Assembly: GCA_005223075.1 (NCBI GenBank)
Contig: NJBO01000010.1
Coordinates: forward strand, 1 to 64,000
Source of the DNA: a candidate division TA06 bacterium B3_TA06
GTDB taxonomy: Bacteria > Hydrothermota > Tepidihabitantia > B3-TA06
Direction: 5' to 3'
DNA length: 64,000 nucleotides
This document shows, one piece after another, positions 49,985-58,311 of the stretch; the stretch's first letter is position 1; each line of letters starts with the position of its first letter. The notes beneath the pieces are model-generated. The model had not been told where the DNA came from. It saw nothing but the letters and a program-made list of their open reading frames with translations, and did not search any database. A program made the translations under genes and the position numbers.

Positions 49985-50476
49985 ATGGAAGTGATTCTTA
50001 CCGAAGACATAGCTAAACTTGGTAAGCGAGGAGAGATAATTGGGGTGAAAGACGGTTACGCTCGCAACTATCTGATTCCGAAGAAGCTTGCTCTTCGTGC
50101 AACCGACGCCAACAGGAGTCATTTTAAAGAGGTGATGCGCCAGACTCGCGCCAGGATACAAAAACAGCGTACCTCCGTGGAGGAGCTTCGCGCCAAACTC
50201 GATGGGGAGCATGTAAAGTTCACCCTTGCCTTTGGGGAAACAGGTAAGGCCTACGGTTCAATTACCGCAAAGCAAATCGCAGAAGGGTTCCGCGAGAAGG
50301 GGATTTACTTTGATCACCATCAGGTTATGCTCGAGTATCCCCTCAAGGAGGCCGGTGCTCACGACGTGCGGATTCGTCTCTTTGAGGATGTGACCGCCAC
50401 CGTCAAGGTTTGGATTGTTCCAGAGGGAGAATCCGCTCAGGTAGAGGATATATCCAAGCCTGCCAAGGAGGGATAG
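49985..50476 (+). CDS. rplI: Ribosomal protein L9
   Basis: This 163-residue protein starts MEVILTEDIAKLGKRGEIIGVKDGYARNYLIPKKLA (key part KLGKRGEIIGVKDGYARNYL), the L9 signature, followed by the long connecting helix and the C-terminal domain (GKAYGSITAKQIAEGF). It bridges 23S rRNA and helps frame maintenance. The C-terminal 15 residues are acidic. AGGAAGGTG is near the ATG. Confidence 0.95.
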   Translation: MEVILTEDIAKLGKRGEIIGVKDGYARNYLIPKKLALRATDANRSHFKEVMRQTRARIQKQRTSVEELRAKLDGEHVKFTLAFGETGKAYGSITAKQIAEGFREKGIYFDHHQVMLEYPLKEAGAHDVRIRLFEDVTATVKVWIVPEGESAQVEDISKPAKEG

Positions 50477-50477
50477 T

Positions 50478-50957
50478 GTGATTGAGGTGGAGGTGCATGG
50501 GGTCTCCCTGGATTTGAACAACACGCCGGTGCTTTTGTTGCGTGAACGTGGAGGCAACCGCGTGCTGCCCATCTGGGTCGGGCCTGTCGAGGCATCTGCT
50601 ATCACCTATGCTGTTCGCCGCGAACCTTTTGAGCGGCCACTTACCCTTGATGTTATCAAACGAATTGTTGAGGCGTTGGGGGCCAGCGTGGAGCGGGTCA
50701 TTATTAACAAGATGAAGAACAACACCTACTACGCGAACCTGGTCCTTTCCCGCGATGGGTCTTTGATCTCAATAGACGCACGTCCATCCGACTCGGTGGC
50801 TATTGCAGTTCACATGCATGCTCCTATCTTTGTTGACGATGCCCTTATGGACGCCCAGGCCAAGGAGATTGCCGAAGACGAGCAGGCGAAGCTTGACGAG
50901 CTTAAGGAAAGGCTTAAGGACACCGATCCGGAGAACTTCGGGGACTTCAGGCTCTGA
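50478..50957 (+). CDS. Bifunctional nuclease family (DUF151) protein
   Basis: This 159-residue protein has a DUF151 domain: EVHGVSLDLNNTPVLLLRE, NRVLPIWVGPVEASAI, RPLTLDVIKRIVEALGASVERVIINKMKNNTYYA (read in parts) and DARPSDSVAIAVHMHAPIFVDD. A charged C-terminal helix follows where many relatives carry a UvrB/C motif. The plant relative has RNase/DNase activity, but bacterial roles are poorly known. GTG start 1 nt past the rplI stop, with AAGGAGG inside rplI. Co-transcribed with rplI and tyrS. Confidence 0.9.
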   Translation: MIEVEVHGVSLDLNNTPVLLLRERGGNRVLPIWVGPVEASAITYAVRREPFERPLTLDVIKRIVEALGASVERVIINKMKNNTYYANLVLSRDGSLISIDARPSDSVAIAVHMHAPIFVDDALMDAQAKEIAEDEQAKLDELKERLKDTDPENFGDFRL

Positions 50958-50959
50958 TA

Positions 50960-52156
50960 ATGGCTGAGGAGCTTGCAAAACTCATGAGAGGGGTGCAGGA
51001 GTGTGTGACCGAAGGGGAGCTTCGCGCGAAGCTCGATGCGGCCCAAAAAGATGCTCGTCCACTTCGCGTCAAACTGGGGATAGACGCAACCGGACCCGAG
51101 ATACACCTTGGCTTTGCCGTTCCTCTGCGCAAGCTGCGCGAGTTCCAGGATGAAGGCCACACCGCGGTTCTCATAGTCGGAGACTTTACCGCGATGATCG
51201 GTGATCCCTCGGGCCAATCCAAGACACGTCCTCAGCTTACCCGCGAAGAGGTTGAGGCGAACGTGGTCCGCTACGAACAACAACTTTACCGAATACTCGA
51301 TCCAAAGCGCACCGAGATTCGCTACAACTCGGAGTGGAGCGAGGCTCTGGGTACACGAGGGGTGCTTGAGCTGCTCGGCAAGTACACGGTTTCCCAGATC
51401 CTTCAACGCGAGGATTTTTCAAAGAGGCTTGATGCTGGCGATCCTGTATTCCTTCACGAGCTACTTTATCCCATCTTCCAGGGGTATGACTCGGTTGCGG
51501 TAGAGGCTGACGTGGAGCTGGGCGGATACGATCAGCGGCTCAACCTTATCGTGGGGCGCGAGCTTCAGCGCTCCTTCGACCAGCCCCCTCAGGTGATCAT
51601 GATGATGCCGCTTCTTGAAGGCCTCTCCGGCACCCTCAAGATGTCAAAATCCTACAACAACTATGTTGGAATCGAGGAGCCCCCCTCCGGGATGTTCGGC
51701 AAGCTCATGTCCATCCCGGATCGTCTTATAGAGCAGTACTTCGACCTGGCCGCATGCGCGGATGAGGCTAAGCTTGAGGAGGTACGGAAAAGACTTGCCT
51801 CGGGCGAGAATCCACGCGATCTGAAGGCTGAGATGGCAAGGATGGTGGTTGTCCGCTATCACTCAGCGCAGACCGCGCGTGAGGCTGAACAGACCTTTAG
51901 TCGCGTCTTCTCCGAAGGTGGCGTGCCAGAGGAGATGCCTGAAATCAGGGTTAATCCGGGAAGTAGGTTGGTTGACGTGATCGCCGCAAATGACCTTGCT
52001 CCATCCAAAACCCAGGCGCGCAGGCTTATCAAGCAGGGGGCGGTAAGTCTGGATGGCGAGAAGGTTGGGGATGTGAATTACGCCCTCAAGCTTGTCGGTG
52101 CATCCGTACTCAAGGTCGGCAAGCTGCGTTTTGCACGGCTCGTACCACACAAATAA
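50960..52156 (+). CDS. tyrS: Tyrosyl-tRNA synthetase
   Basis: This 398-residue class I enzyme charges tRNA-Tyr. VKLGIDATGPEIHLGFAVPL holds the HIGH equivalent, GDFTAMIGDPSGQSKTRP follows, and KMSKS is in GTLKMSKSYNNYVGI. A C-terminal S4 RNA-binding domain (SKTQARRLIKQGAVSLDGEKV) binds the tRNA. This layout and length is the TyrZ-type of bacterial enzyme. It is 2 nt after the DUF151 gene. A twin-hairpin and a single-hairpin element follow it. Confidence 0.95.
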   Translation: MAEELAKLMRGVQECVTEGELRAKLDAAQKDARPLRVKLGIDATGPEIHLGFAVPLRKLREFQDEGHTAVLIVGDFTAMIGDPSGQSKTRPQLTREEVEANVVRYEQQLYRILDPKRTEIRYNSEWSEALGTRGVLELLGKYTVSQILQREDFSKRLDAGDPVFLHELLYPIFQGYDSVAVEADVELGGYDQRLNLIVGRELQRSFDQPPQVIMMMPLLEGLSGTLKMSKSYNNYVGIEEPPSGMFGKLMSIPDRLIEQYFDLAACADEAKLEEVRKRLASGENPRDLKAEMARMVVVRYHSAQTAREAEQTFSRVFSEGGVPEEMPEIRVNPGSRLVDVIAANDLAPSKTQARRLIKQGAVSLDGEKVGDVNYALKLVGASVLKVGKLRFARLVPHK

Positions 52157-52191
52157 ATCACCCCACATGATTTACATTCATAACCGCCGCT

Positions 52192-52252
52192 CGTAGTGCG
52201 AACCTTCAGGTTCGCTTATTGGGAGCGAGGCTGAAGCCTCGCACTACATGCT
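52192..52252. repeat. Twin-hairpin element, copy 5
   Basis: GTAGTGCGAACCT/AGGTTCGC (loop TC), then TTATTGGGA, then GCGAGGCT/AGCCTCGC (loop GA) and ACTACATGCT. It carries the same two stems as the copy at 37111, inverted, with changed loops and a longer spacer. It lies between the convergent tyrS and nth genes. Confidence 0.85.
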
Positions 52253-52254
52253 AA

Positions 52255-52286
52255 TCCTCCTTTTCTCCTCCGGAGAAAAGATCGGA
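52255..52286 (-). repeat. Single-hairpin element, copy 4
   Basis: In reverse orientation: TCCTCC, TTTTCTCC (52261-52268), loop TCC, GGAGAAAA (52272-52279), GATCGGA. It follows the twin-hairpin element directly and ends 8 bases before the nth stop codon. Confidence 0.8.
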
Positions 52287-52293
52287 GTTAACA

Positions 52294-52944
52294 CTACCTT
52301 ATTCTCGTGACCCCAACCTTATCGCAATACGTCTCAATCTTGCATTTAGCACAGTAGGGTGATAGTGGGGTACACACATTCTGCCCATAAATTACCAGTA
52401 GTCTATTTATTTCTATCCAATATCTCTTGGGTAACTTCTCCCTTAAGGCCGTCTCTGTCTGGTAAGGGTCCTTGGTCTTTACATACCCCAAGCGATTTGT
52501 TATCCGGTGCACGTGGGTGTCCACGCAGATCGCAGGTATCCCGAACGCCACAGCGAGGATAAGGTTGGCCGACTTTCGACCTATCCCTGGCAGCGAAAGC
52601 AGCTCCTGTATCGTTTGTGGCACATCCCCGTTAAACTCTGAAACAAGCATCCTTGCCGTCTTCTTCAGATGCCTGGCCTTTGTGTGATAGAAGCCCACAG
52701 GGAAGATCAGTTCCTCGATCCGTTTTTCTGGAAGTGATGCAATCTTCTCAGGTGTTGATGCCTGCTCAAAGAGCCTGTCCACCGCGGGGCCGGTTGTGTC
52801 GTCCTTCGTCCTTGATGAAAGCAGCACCCCAACCAAAACCATGAACGGGCTTGTGCGGTTTTCCTTCTCCGCCAGAGGTGGATTAAGTCGCTTTGTTTCG
52901 TCTCTCAGTATACGGAAGACCCTTTCCAGATCTTCTGTTCTCAC
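52294..52944 (-). CDS. nth: Endonuclease III
   Basis: This 216-residue glycosylase/AP-lyase removes oxidised pyrimidines. The helix-hairpin-helix LLSLPGIGRKSANLIL carries the catalytic Lys, ICVDTHVHRITNRLG the catalytic Asp, and the cluster ligands are CTPLSPYCAKCKIETYC. I chose the GTG at 52944, which overlaps the ATPase stop by 4 nt (GTGA) and gives the normal start VRTEDLERVFRILRDE. A longer in-frame start would reach 84 bases into the ATPase gene. Confidence 0.95.
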   Translation of the reverse strand: MRTEDLERVFRILRDETKRLNPPLAEKENRTSPFMVLVGVLLSSRTKDDTTGPAVDRLFEQASTPEKIASLPEKRIEELIFPVGFYHTKARHLKKTARMLVSEFNGDVPQTIQELLSLPGIGRKSANLILAVAFGIPAICVDTHVHRITNRLGYVKTKDPYQTETALREKLPKRYWIEINRLLVIYGQNVCTPLSPYCAKCKIETYCDKVGVTRIR

Positions 52945-55556
52945 TGGATCTTCGTGGCTCGGCGCAGGAGATTGATGCAGATTACCGGAATCAACGAAGC
53001 GACGGCTATAACAACCAGGTGAATCCAACTCAGAGGAACGGTTTTGAAGATGGTGGCGACCGGGCCGAAGTAGATCACCGCAGCCTGAAGTGCAAGCGAG
53101 AGCCCGAACGCGCCGTTAAGGAACAGGTTACGCAGGGTTTGTTTTGAGAAAAGGAAACTGCGCCCCACGCGGAAGTTGAATGCGTGCAGCAACTGACTGA
53201 AAACCAGGGTTGAGAAGGCTATGGTGCGGGCGAGATTGACGGTGTAGGCTTGGGCCTGTCCCTCACCCAACCGGGGCAGCCAGCCCGCGAACCAGTTTGG
53301 CAGAAGATAAAGCGAGGCGGTGTAGGCGCCGAGTACCCCCACGGTCAATATCAGCCCCTGAAGGATTATGCCCAGAAGCCCCATCTGGGTAATGATGCCT
53401 TCACCCAATTTGCGCGGAGGGGAGCTCATTAAATCTCGGTTGGGTTTGTCAGACCCAAGGGCTAAAGCAGGCAAGCCGTCGGTTACCAGATTCACCCACA
53501 GGATCTGTATAGGTAAGAGAGGGAAGGGCATCCCCAGAAGCGAGGCTAAAAGCACGGTGAGCACCTCACTCACGTTGCACGACAGAAGGAAGTGGACGAA
53601 CTTCTTTATATTTGAAAAGATCAACCTTCCTTCCCTTACCGCGGAAACGATGGTGGCGAAGTTGTCGTCGGTGAGGACCATCTCAGACGCCTCCACCGCC
53701 ACGTCGGTCCCAGTAATACCCATCGCCACCCCGATGTCAGCACACTTCAGCGCCGGTGCGTCGTTTACCCCGTCCCCGGTCATGGCCACTACCTGGTCGC
53801 GGTACTTGAGTGCCTCAAGTATCTTTACCTTCTGAAGAGGGGAGATGCGTGCATATACTCCTATATTCTGTACCCGATCATAGAGTTCCTCATCGCTCAT
53901 CCGGGCAAGTTCCTCGCCTGAGAGTGCCTCTCCTTTAAGACCCACACGCTCGGCTACAGCCTGGGCGGTGGCCATGTGATCGCCCGTGATCATTGCTACG
54001 CGAATGCCTGCACTGGTGCACTCCTTGAGTGCACCAGGCACCTCGACGCGGGGCGGGTCGCTTTCTGCTGCCAACCCCAAAAACTCCATATCCTCCTCCA
54101 GGGATGAATCGGCGCTCATCTGTGAGACGTCTTTTTTGGCAAAGCCGAGCAGTCGGAACCCCTGACGAGAAAGCCTCTCGCAGCGTCTGTACCATTCTTT
54201 ACGTTGCCTGTCGTCGAGATTGGCACAGCGTTCCAGAACCATCTCAGGAGCACCCTTGGTCATGGATACGAAACCACTGTCGGTGCGGTGCAGGGTGGTC
54301 ATCATCTTGCGCTCCGAGTCGAATGCAAGCTCATCTACCCTGGCACAGGATTGACGCATCTGTTCTAAAACAAACCCCCTCTCTTCAGCAAAACGCACCA
54401 GGGCGGTCTCGGTTGGATCACCCACCAGCTCCCCCTCGCCCGAGTGATGGGTGTCGTTGCATAAAAGCATTGCCTGAAGAAGCGTCCTTTCGGAGTTCGG
54501 ATCAAGGGTAAGGATCTTCTCCACCCTCATGCGGTTTTCGGTGATGGTACCGGTTTTGTCTGTGCAGATAAAGCTTGTTGATCCAAGGGTTTCTACCGCA
54601 TGCAGGCGGCGCACGATGGCGCGGCGTTCGGCCATGCGTCTTACCCCCAAGGCAAGCGAGATGGTAACCGCAGCAGGCAGCCCTTCAGGGATCGCTGCCA
54701 CGGCTAGGCTGATAGCCACAAGCAGAGGGGTGAGCCAGTTGCTTTCCGCACTTTGCTTGAAGAGCTCGACCAGGAACACCACTGCACAGGTGCCCAGAAC
54801 TATAAACAGTATCTTGGTGCCTAGCTTGCGCAGGTCTTTCTGAAGCGGGGTTTCTTCCTTCTTGGTTGCAAGGGAGGAGGCCACCTTTCCCATCTCGGTT
54901 CCACGGCCGGTCGCCGTTACCACAAACGCCCCACGTCCCTTGACCACGCTGGTTCCCAAAAAGGTCATGTTGCGCTTCTCGCCCAGAAGACGCGTTTGGG
55001 CCTCAAGCGGGGCGGTTTGCTTATCCACCGCAACCGATTCCCCGGTGAGGCTGGCCTCATCCACAAGGATGTGCTTGGCGTCTATAAGACGACCATCAGC
55101 CGGTACCTTATCACCTGCCGCAAGCAGAACCACGTCGCCTGGAACTAACTCCTCTGTGTCAATTTCTGCTATCTTTCCTTCCCGCATCACCCGGCAGCGC
55201 GGGCTTGCCAGTTTCTTTAAGGCCGCCAGGGTCCTGTCCGCGCGGTACTCCTGGACGAAACCTAAGACAGCGTTCAGGATCAGGATTACGCCGATGGCCG
55301 CGGCATCGAGCCACTCACCCAGGATAAAGCCCGATACCACCAGTGCCGCCACCAGAATAAGAACGATAGGGTCAACGAACTGGGAGGCGAACATCGCAAG
55401 TGGATTCGGTCTCTTCTCTTCAATCCAGCGATTCGGTCCGTACTCCTGAAGTCGCTTTTTTGCTTCTTTTACCGTAAGACCTGAGGCAAGATCGGTTTCG
55501 AGTATCTTGCTCGTTTCTTCTGGTGTGCGGCGGGTCCAGTCTGTCGAGTCAGACAC
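52941..55556 (-). CDS. P-type cation-transporting ATPase, Ca2+ (SERCA-like) type
   Basis: This 871-residue pump has a cation-ATPase N-terminal domain (TDLASGLTVKEAKKRLQEYG), the actuator LVDEASLTGES, phosphorylation site FICTDKTGTITEN (Asp near 330), MTKGAPEMVLERC in the nucleotide domain, and MTGDGVNDAPALKCADIGVAMG. Membrane segment 4 has AAIPEGLPA, segment 5 CNVSEV, and segment 6 NLVTDGLPALAL, the residues that form calcium sites in type IIA pumps. It would export Ca2+ (or Mn2+). GTG start, sharing one base with the stop of the upstream lipoprotein gene. It is the middle gene of a three-gene operon with nth. Confidence 0.92.
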   Translation of the reverse strand: MSDSTDWTRRTPEETSKILETDLASGLTVKEAKKRLQEYGPNRWIEEKRPNPLAMFASQFVDPIVLILVAALVVSGFILGEWLDAAAIGVILILNAVLGFVQEYRADRTLAALKKLASPRCRVMREGKIAEIDTEELVPGDVVLLAAGDKVPADGRLIDAKHILVDEASLTGESVAVDKQTAPLEAQTRLLGEKRNMTFLGTSVVKGRGAFVVTATGRGTEMGKVASSLATKKEETPLQKDLRKLGTKILFIVLGTCAVVFLVELFKQSAESNWLTPLLVAISLAVAAIPEGLPAAVTISLALGVRRMAERRAIVRRLHAVETLGSTSFICTDKTGTITENRMRVEKILTLDPNSERTLLQAMLLCNDTHHSGEGELVGDPTETALVRFAEERGFVLEQMRQSCARVDELAFDSERKMMTTLHRTDSGFVSMTKGAPEMVLERCANLDDRQRKEWYRRCERLSRQGFRLLGFAKKDVSQMSADSSLEEDMEFLGLAAESDPPRVEVPGALKECTSAGIRVAMITGDHMATAQAVAERVGLKGEALSGEELARMSDEELYDRVQNIGVYARISPLQKVKILEALKYRDQVVAMTGDGVNDAPALKCADIGVAMGITGTDVAVEASEMVLTDDNFATIVSAVREGRLIFSNIKKFVHFLLSCNVSEVLTVLLASLLGMPFPLLPIQILWVNLVTDGLPALALGSDKPNRDLMSSPPRKLGEGIITQMGLLGIILQGLILTVGVLGAYTASLYLLPNWFAGWLPRLGEGQAQAYTVNLARTIAFSTLVFSQLLHAFNFRVGRSFLFSKQTLRNLFLNGAFGLSLALQAAVIYFGPVATIFKTVPLSWIHLVVIAVASLIPVICINLLRRATKIQ

Positions 55557-56482
55557 TATTTTTTCGACGCTTCCTCCTCAGGCAAGATATGCAGCTCGTG
55601 GACGATTCCAAAGAGTTCGCTAAGATCATCAAATACCGGCAGGTGATAGGTACCCACGCAGATGAATATGTGTCGGGCTCGACTTATCTTTGGCATTTCT
55701 CCCGTCAACTTTTCACTGCTCAGTACGTTGGCCGTATCTATCATGTCATTGCGGATCTGTGCGTAAACCCGTCGAGCAGCAGCCAGGTTTAAGGGATGGG
55801 CAAGAAAGATGGTGTCGTATTCAACAAGAAAGCTTTCTATAGAGTCTGCGGGGAGCGAACTGTAGGAAGCAATCATCAAGACGTAGCGTGCGCGGGCTTT
55901 CTCGCTTAATGAATGGAGCGACTCCTGGTCAGGGAAGATGCTGTTGAGGACGGCGAAGTGGATGTCCTTCAGGGTTAGGAGTGGATGTGCCCCGGAGATG
56001 AGCCGATGCGTTACTTCTTCCCCCAGAAGCGAGACTATGGGGTCAACTGTAGATATGTTTAGTTCTTTGGCGACCCCGGTGAAGAAGTAGAGCTCGGGCA
56101 GTACGGGATCTTCCTCCTCACAACCCTCTACAAGGAATATCCACTCATCTGGATTTTGAATGAAGGGAAGCACGTTGCGCAGGAAGCGAATGATGGCCAG
56201 CCTGGACTCGTGACGAATGCCCAAGATATGGATGATGTGATCACCCACAGTATCCGTGCGTTCCTCTATCTTATCCTTTGACATATCGTAGTCCTCAAAG
56301 CGTTCCATTGCGTGGCGGTAGACCTGGGCAAGGTTTGTGCCCTTTTGCTCATCGTAGTCTAAGAGTATATCAAAGGTGCTGATTTCGGTCACAGGTGGAG
56401 CAGGGCGGCGACAGCTACCGCTGGCCAGCAGTAGCAAGATAGTGACTGCAAGCTCTGTTATCGTTCGCTTACCCTTTATCAT
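55556..56482 (-). CDS. Predicted lipoprotein, possibly distantly TraB/ChaN-like
   Basis: This 308-residue protein has a lipoprotein signal (LAVTILLLLASGSC, Cys near residue 24). The rest is soluble and helical with two segments that recall TraB/GumN or ChaN-type proteins: IIHILGIRHESRLAIIRFL with WIFLVEGCEEE, and HIFICVGTYHLPVFDDL near the end. The likeness is weak and I do not claim the family. The ATG lies 7 nt after a -10 box (leaderless). It is the first gene of an operon with the calcium-type ATPase and nth. A link to the pump is possible but unproven. Confidence 0.65.
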   Translation of the reverse strand: MIKGKRTITELAVTILLLLASGSCRRPAPPVTEISTFDILLDYDEQKGTNLAQVYRHAMERFEDYDMSKDKIEERTDTVGDHIIHILGIRHESRLAIIRFLRNVLPFIQNPDEWIFLVEGCEEEDPVLPELYFFTGVAKELNISTVDPIVSLLGEEVTHRLISGAHPLLTLKDIHFAVLNSIFPDQESLHSLSEKARARYVLMIASYSSLPADSIESFLVEYDTIFLAHPLNLAAARRVYAQIRNDMIDTANVLSSEKLTGEMPKISRARHIFICVGTYHLPVFDDLSELFGIVHELHILPEEEASKK

Positions 56483-56488
56483 CGGTTA

Positions 56489-56516
56489 AGATTATACAGG
56501 GTTTGTAACTTGTCAA
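56489..56516 (-). promoter_or_regulatory. Promoter of the lipoprotein-ATPase-nth operon
   Basis: On the minus strand TTGACA (56511-56516) and TAATCT (56489-56494) are 16 nt apart and put the ATG 7 nt downstream. A better -10 hexamer (TATAAT, 56491-56496) overlaps it but would leave a spacer of only 14. Confidence 0.6.
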
Positions 56517-56523
56517 CCCGACT

Positions 56524-56555
56524 ATGCTCCTTTTCTCCTTTGGAGAAAAGATCGC
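56524..56555 (-). repeat. Single-hairpin element, copy 5
   Basis: In reverse orientation: ATGCTCC, TTTTCTCC (56531-56538), loop TTT, GGAGAAAA (56542-56549), GATCGC. It faces the next copy at 56659 across 103 bases. Confidence 0.85.
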
Positions 56556-56658
56556 AGGAATTAGGTTCGTTTTTCCCTAAAGTCTTCAGCACCCCTGAAC
56601 GGGAAGGATCTGAGATGGAATATGTAGAGGTCAGCCTGACTTTGATCTTCTTTTAATT

Positions 56659-56690
56659 GCGATCTTTTAGCCATAGGCTAAAAGGAGCAT
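56659..56690 (+). repeat. Single-hairpin element, copy 6
   Basis: GCGATC, TTTTAGCC (56665-56672), loop ATA, GGCTAAAA (56676-56683), GGAGCAT. With the copy at 56524 it forms an inverted pair whose outer ends are ATGCTCC and GGAGCAT. Confidence 0.85.
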
Positions 56691-56704
56691 TGGTGTGTTA
56701 CGGG

Positions 56705-56732
56705 TTGACTGAATAAAACAGGCGCGGATAAT
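56705..56732 (+). promoter_or_regulatory. Promoter of the first ECF sigma operon
   Basis: TTGACT (56705-56710) and GATAAT (56727-56732) are 16 nt apart. The ATG at 56739 is the expected transcription start, so the mRNA would be leaderless. CCCGTAACAC (inverted) precedes it. Confidence 0.65.
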
Positions 56733-56738
56733 GTAGGT

Positions 56739-57284
56739 ATGGTAGACATGAACACCGCCGATGCGGAGGCGATCTCCCTTACCATCGCCGGAGATAAAGA
56801 TGCCTTTGCAGTAATCGTGGCAAGATACACGGAAAGGGCTTACCGAATGGCTTTATACGTTCTTGGGAACGAGCAGGACGCGATGGATGTATCTCAGGAC
56901 GCGTTCATTCGCGCATATCGAAACCTGAACCGTTTCGACACCAACCGCCCATTCTTCCCGTGGTTTGCCACGATTCTCCGCAACCTGTGCTACAACTTCC
57001 TGCGGCGTCGTAAACGGAAACAGGCCTATAACATAGAAGACTTTCAAATCGCAGAGCCCTCCTCACCCTCCTCAGGGATCGCCGTCGAGACCAAGATCGT
57101 CCTCAATCGTGCGTTGGCAGGGCTTTCGCCGCAGGATAGAGAGATCATCGGAAAGTTCTACTTTGAAGACCTCTCCTACAAGAAGATTGCGGATGAGCTG
57201 GGTGTTCCGATCGGAACGGTTATGTCCAGGCTCTACTACGCCCGCAAGCATCTGAAGGATCGTATGTTAAAGGGGGAAAGATGA
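56739..57284 (+). CDS. ECF-type RNA polymerase sigma factor
   Basis: This 181-residue protein has region 2 (DKDAFAVIVARYTERAYRMALYVLGNEQDAMDVSQDAFIRAYRNL, key parts YVLGNEQDAMDVSQDAFIRA and FFPWFATILRNLCYNFLRRR) and region 4 (LSPQDREIIGKFYFEDLSYKKIADELG, then GTVMSRLYYARKHL). The order and size are those of group 4 sigma factors. The next gene, overlapping by 4 nt, is a zinc anti-sigma factor, its likely inhibitor. A second sigma/anti-sigma pair lies at 60-61.7 kb. The signal is unknown. Confidence 0.93.
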   Translation: MVDMNTADAEAISLTIAGDKDAFAVIVARYTERAYRMALYVLGNEQDAMDVSQDAFIRAYRNLNRFDTNRPFFPWFATILRNLCYNFLRRRKRKQAYNIEDFQIAEPSSPSSGIAVETKIVLNRALAGLSPQDREIIGKFYFEDLSYKKIADELGVPIGTVMSRLYYARKHLKDRMLKGER

Positions 57285-57730
57285 CTCACGAGCGCTTCAA
57301 GCATCTGCTCTTGAAGGTGGTTGATGGGGTCGCGACAGAGAAGGAGCGAGAGGAGTTTGAAACTCACATCCGCTCCTGTGAAGAGTGCCGGTGCGAGTAC
57401 GGAGAGTTCAAAAGTCTGGAGGAACTTATGTCTACCATCAAGTTGAAGGATTTGAGTGAGGACGCGCGCGCCGCTTACGCCCGCTCGCTCTACAACCGTC
57501 TGGAGCGGGGGCTAGGTTGGATCTTCCTATCCCTGGGCGCGATCCTTTTACTGGGGTTCGGCGGGTTCATGTTGATAAAGGAGTTCATTATCAACCCCGC
57601 GGTATCCATCATCCTCAAGATAGGAGTGTGTGCGGTTCTGGCCGGTTTGATCGTGCTCCTCGTAAGCGTGCTTAAGGAGCGATTGTTTGTTCGCAAATAC
57701 GACAAATACTCGAAAGAGGTGAAGTTATGA
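57281..57730 (+). CDS. Zinc-finger anti-sigma factor with two membrane segments
   Basis: This 149-residue protein begins with a ZAS-type domain whose motif is HIRSCEECRCEY (HxxxCxxC) near residue 29. Two membrane segments follow (WIFLSLGAILLLGFGGFML and the SIILKIGVCAVLAGLIVLLV region) and a basic end. The cytoplasmic zinc domain would hold the sigma factor encoded just before it. It overlaps that gene and the following one by 4 nt each. Confidence 0.88.
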   Translation: MTHERFKHLLLKVVDGVATEKEREEFETHIRSCEECRCEYGEFKSLEELMSTIKLKDLSEDARAAYARSLYNRLERGLGWIFLSLGAILLLGFGGFMLIKEFIINPAVSIILKIGVCAVLAGLIVLLVSVLKERLFVRKYDKYSKEVKL

Positions 57731-58050
57731 TTATATCAACCACTGGAAACGTCCCCGGGTACAAGGTCAAGGAGACTCTGGGGATCGTTAAGGGCAACAC
57801 TGTTCGCGCCCGGCACATGGGCCGCGATATCCTTGCCGGATTGAGGAACATCGTGGGCGGCGAGATCACCGACTACACCAAGCTTTTAGCCGAGTCGCGC
57901 GAGCAGTCGCTTGATAGGATGATCGAACGTGCCTCCGAGCTTGGGGCTGATGCTATCATCGGCATCCGGTTCATGACCTCTTCAGTTATGCAGGGTGCTG
58001 CCGAGCTCCTGGCCTACGGCACGGCGGTGAGGTTAAAGAAGATAGGGTAG
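57727..58050 (+). CDS. YbjQ-family (UPF0145) protein
   Basis: This 107-residue protein matches the YbjQ/UPF0145 family: TTGNVPGYKVKETLGIVKGN at the start, ARHMGRDILAGLRNIVGGEI in the middle and ERASELGADAIIGIRFMTS near residue 75, ending in AYGTAVRLKK. The family forms a pentameric fold and is called a heavy-metal-binding domain, but no function is established. It is the third gene of the sigma operon (4-nt overlap), so it may be part of the regulated response. Confidence 0.92.
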   Translation: MIISTTGNVPGYKVKETLGIVKGNTVRARHMGRDILAGLRNIVGGEITDYTKLLAESREQSLDRMIERASELGADAIIGIRFMTSSVMQGAAELLAYGTAVRLKKIG

Positions 58051-58070
58051 AACCGATCATCGTCATTGCG

Positions 58071-58100
58071 AGCAAGTCAAATGCTTACGAAGCAATCTCA
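58071..58100 (+). repeat. CGTCATTGCGAG ... GAAGCAATCTCA repeat
   Basis: CGTCATTGCGAGCAAGTC and ACGAAGCAATCTCA. The same frame of words is found at 11229 and, inverted, at 13624. Confidence 0.6.
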
Positions 58101-58101
58101 A

Positions 58102-58211
58102 GTAGGGGCTAACCTCAGTGTGCCCTGGTTGGGCATTAGGTCAGCCCGAAATACAAAAGCGGGCCGACTTGACGCGTGACGGGCGTTCAAAACGCCAAAG
58201 TCGGCCCCTAC
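58102..58211. repeat. 110-bp composite palindrome
   Basis: Outer arms GTAGGGGC (58102-58109) and GCCCCTAC (58204-58211). Inside are several short hairpins, including GCCC/GGGC, GGGCCGACTT answered by AAGTCGGCCC, and GGGCGTT/AACGCC. The inner GGGCCGACTT arm and the GGCCCCTAC end relate it to the 60-bp palindrome at 29341. Confidence 0.75.
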
Positions 58212-58264
58212 GATTTAATAATAGTAAAGTGATGATTCAACTAAAGCGACGATAGTGAAGGCTC

Positions 58265-58306
58265 AAGGGGCACGCTGTGCCGTGCCCCTACAATCTCCGA
58301 AGGAGA
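58265..58306. repeat. Partial repeats
   Basis: AAGGGGCACGCTGTGCCGTGCCCCTAC (58265-58291, quoted in parts: GGGGCACG and CGTGCCCC arms) is a further small palindrome, followed by CTCC GAA GGAGAAAAGG, the right half of a single-hairpin element lacking its left flank. Confidence 0.5.
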
Positions 58307-58311
58307 AAAGG

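Noticed and set aside
52945-53028. Longer N-terminus of endonuclease III
   Set aside because: It reaches into the ATPase gene and the extra residues do not match the family. The GTGA overlap is the typical arrangement here.
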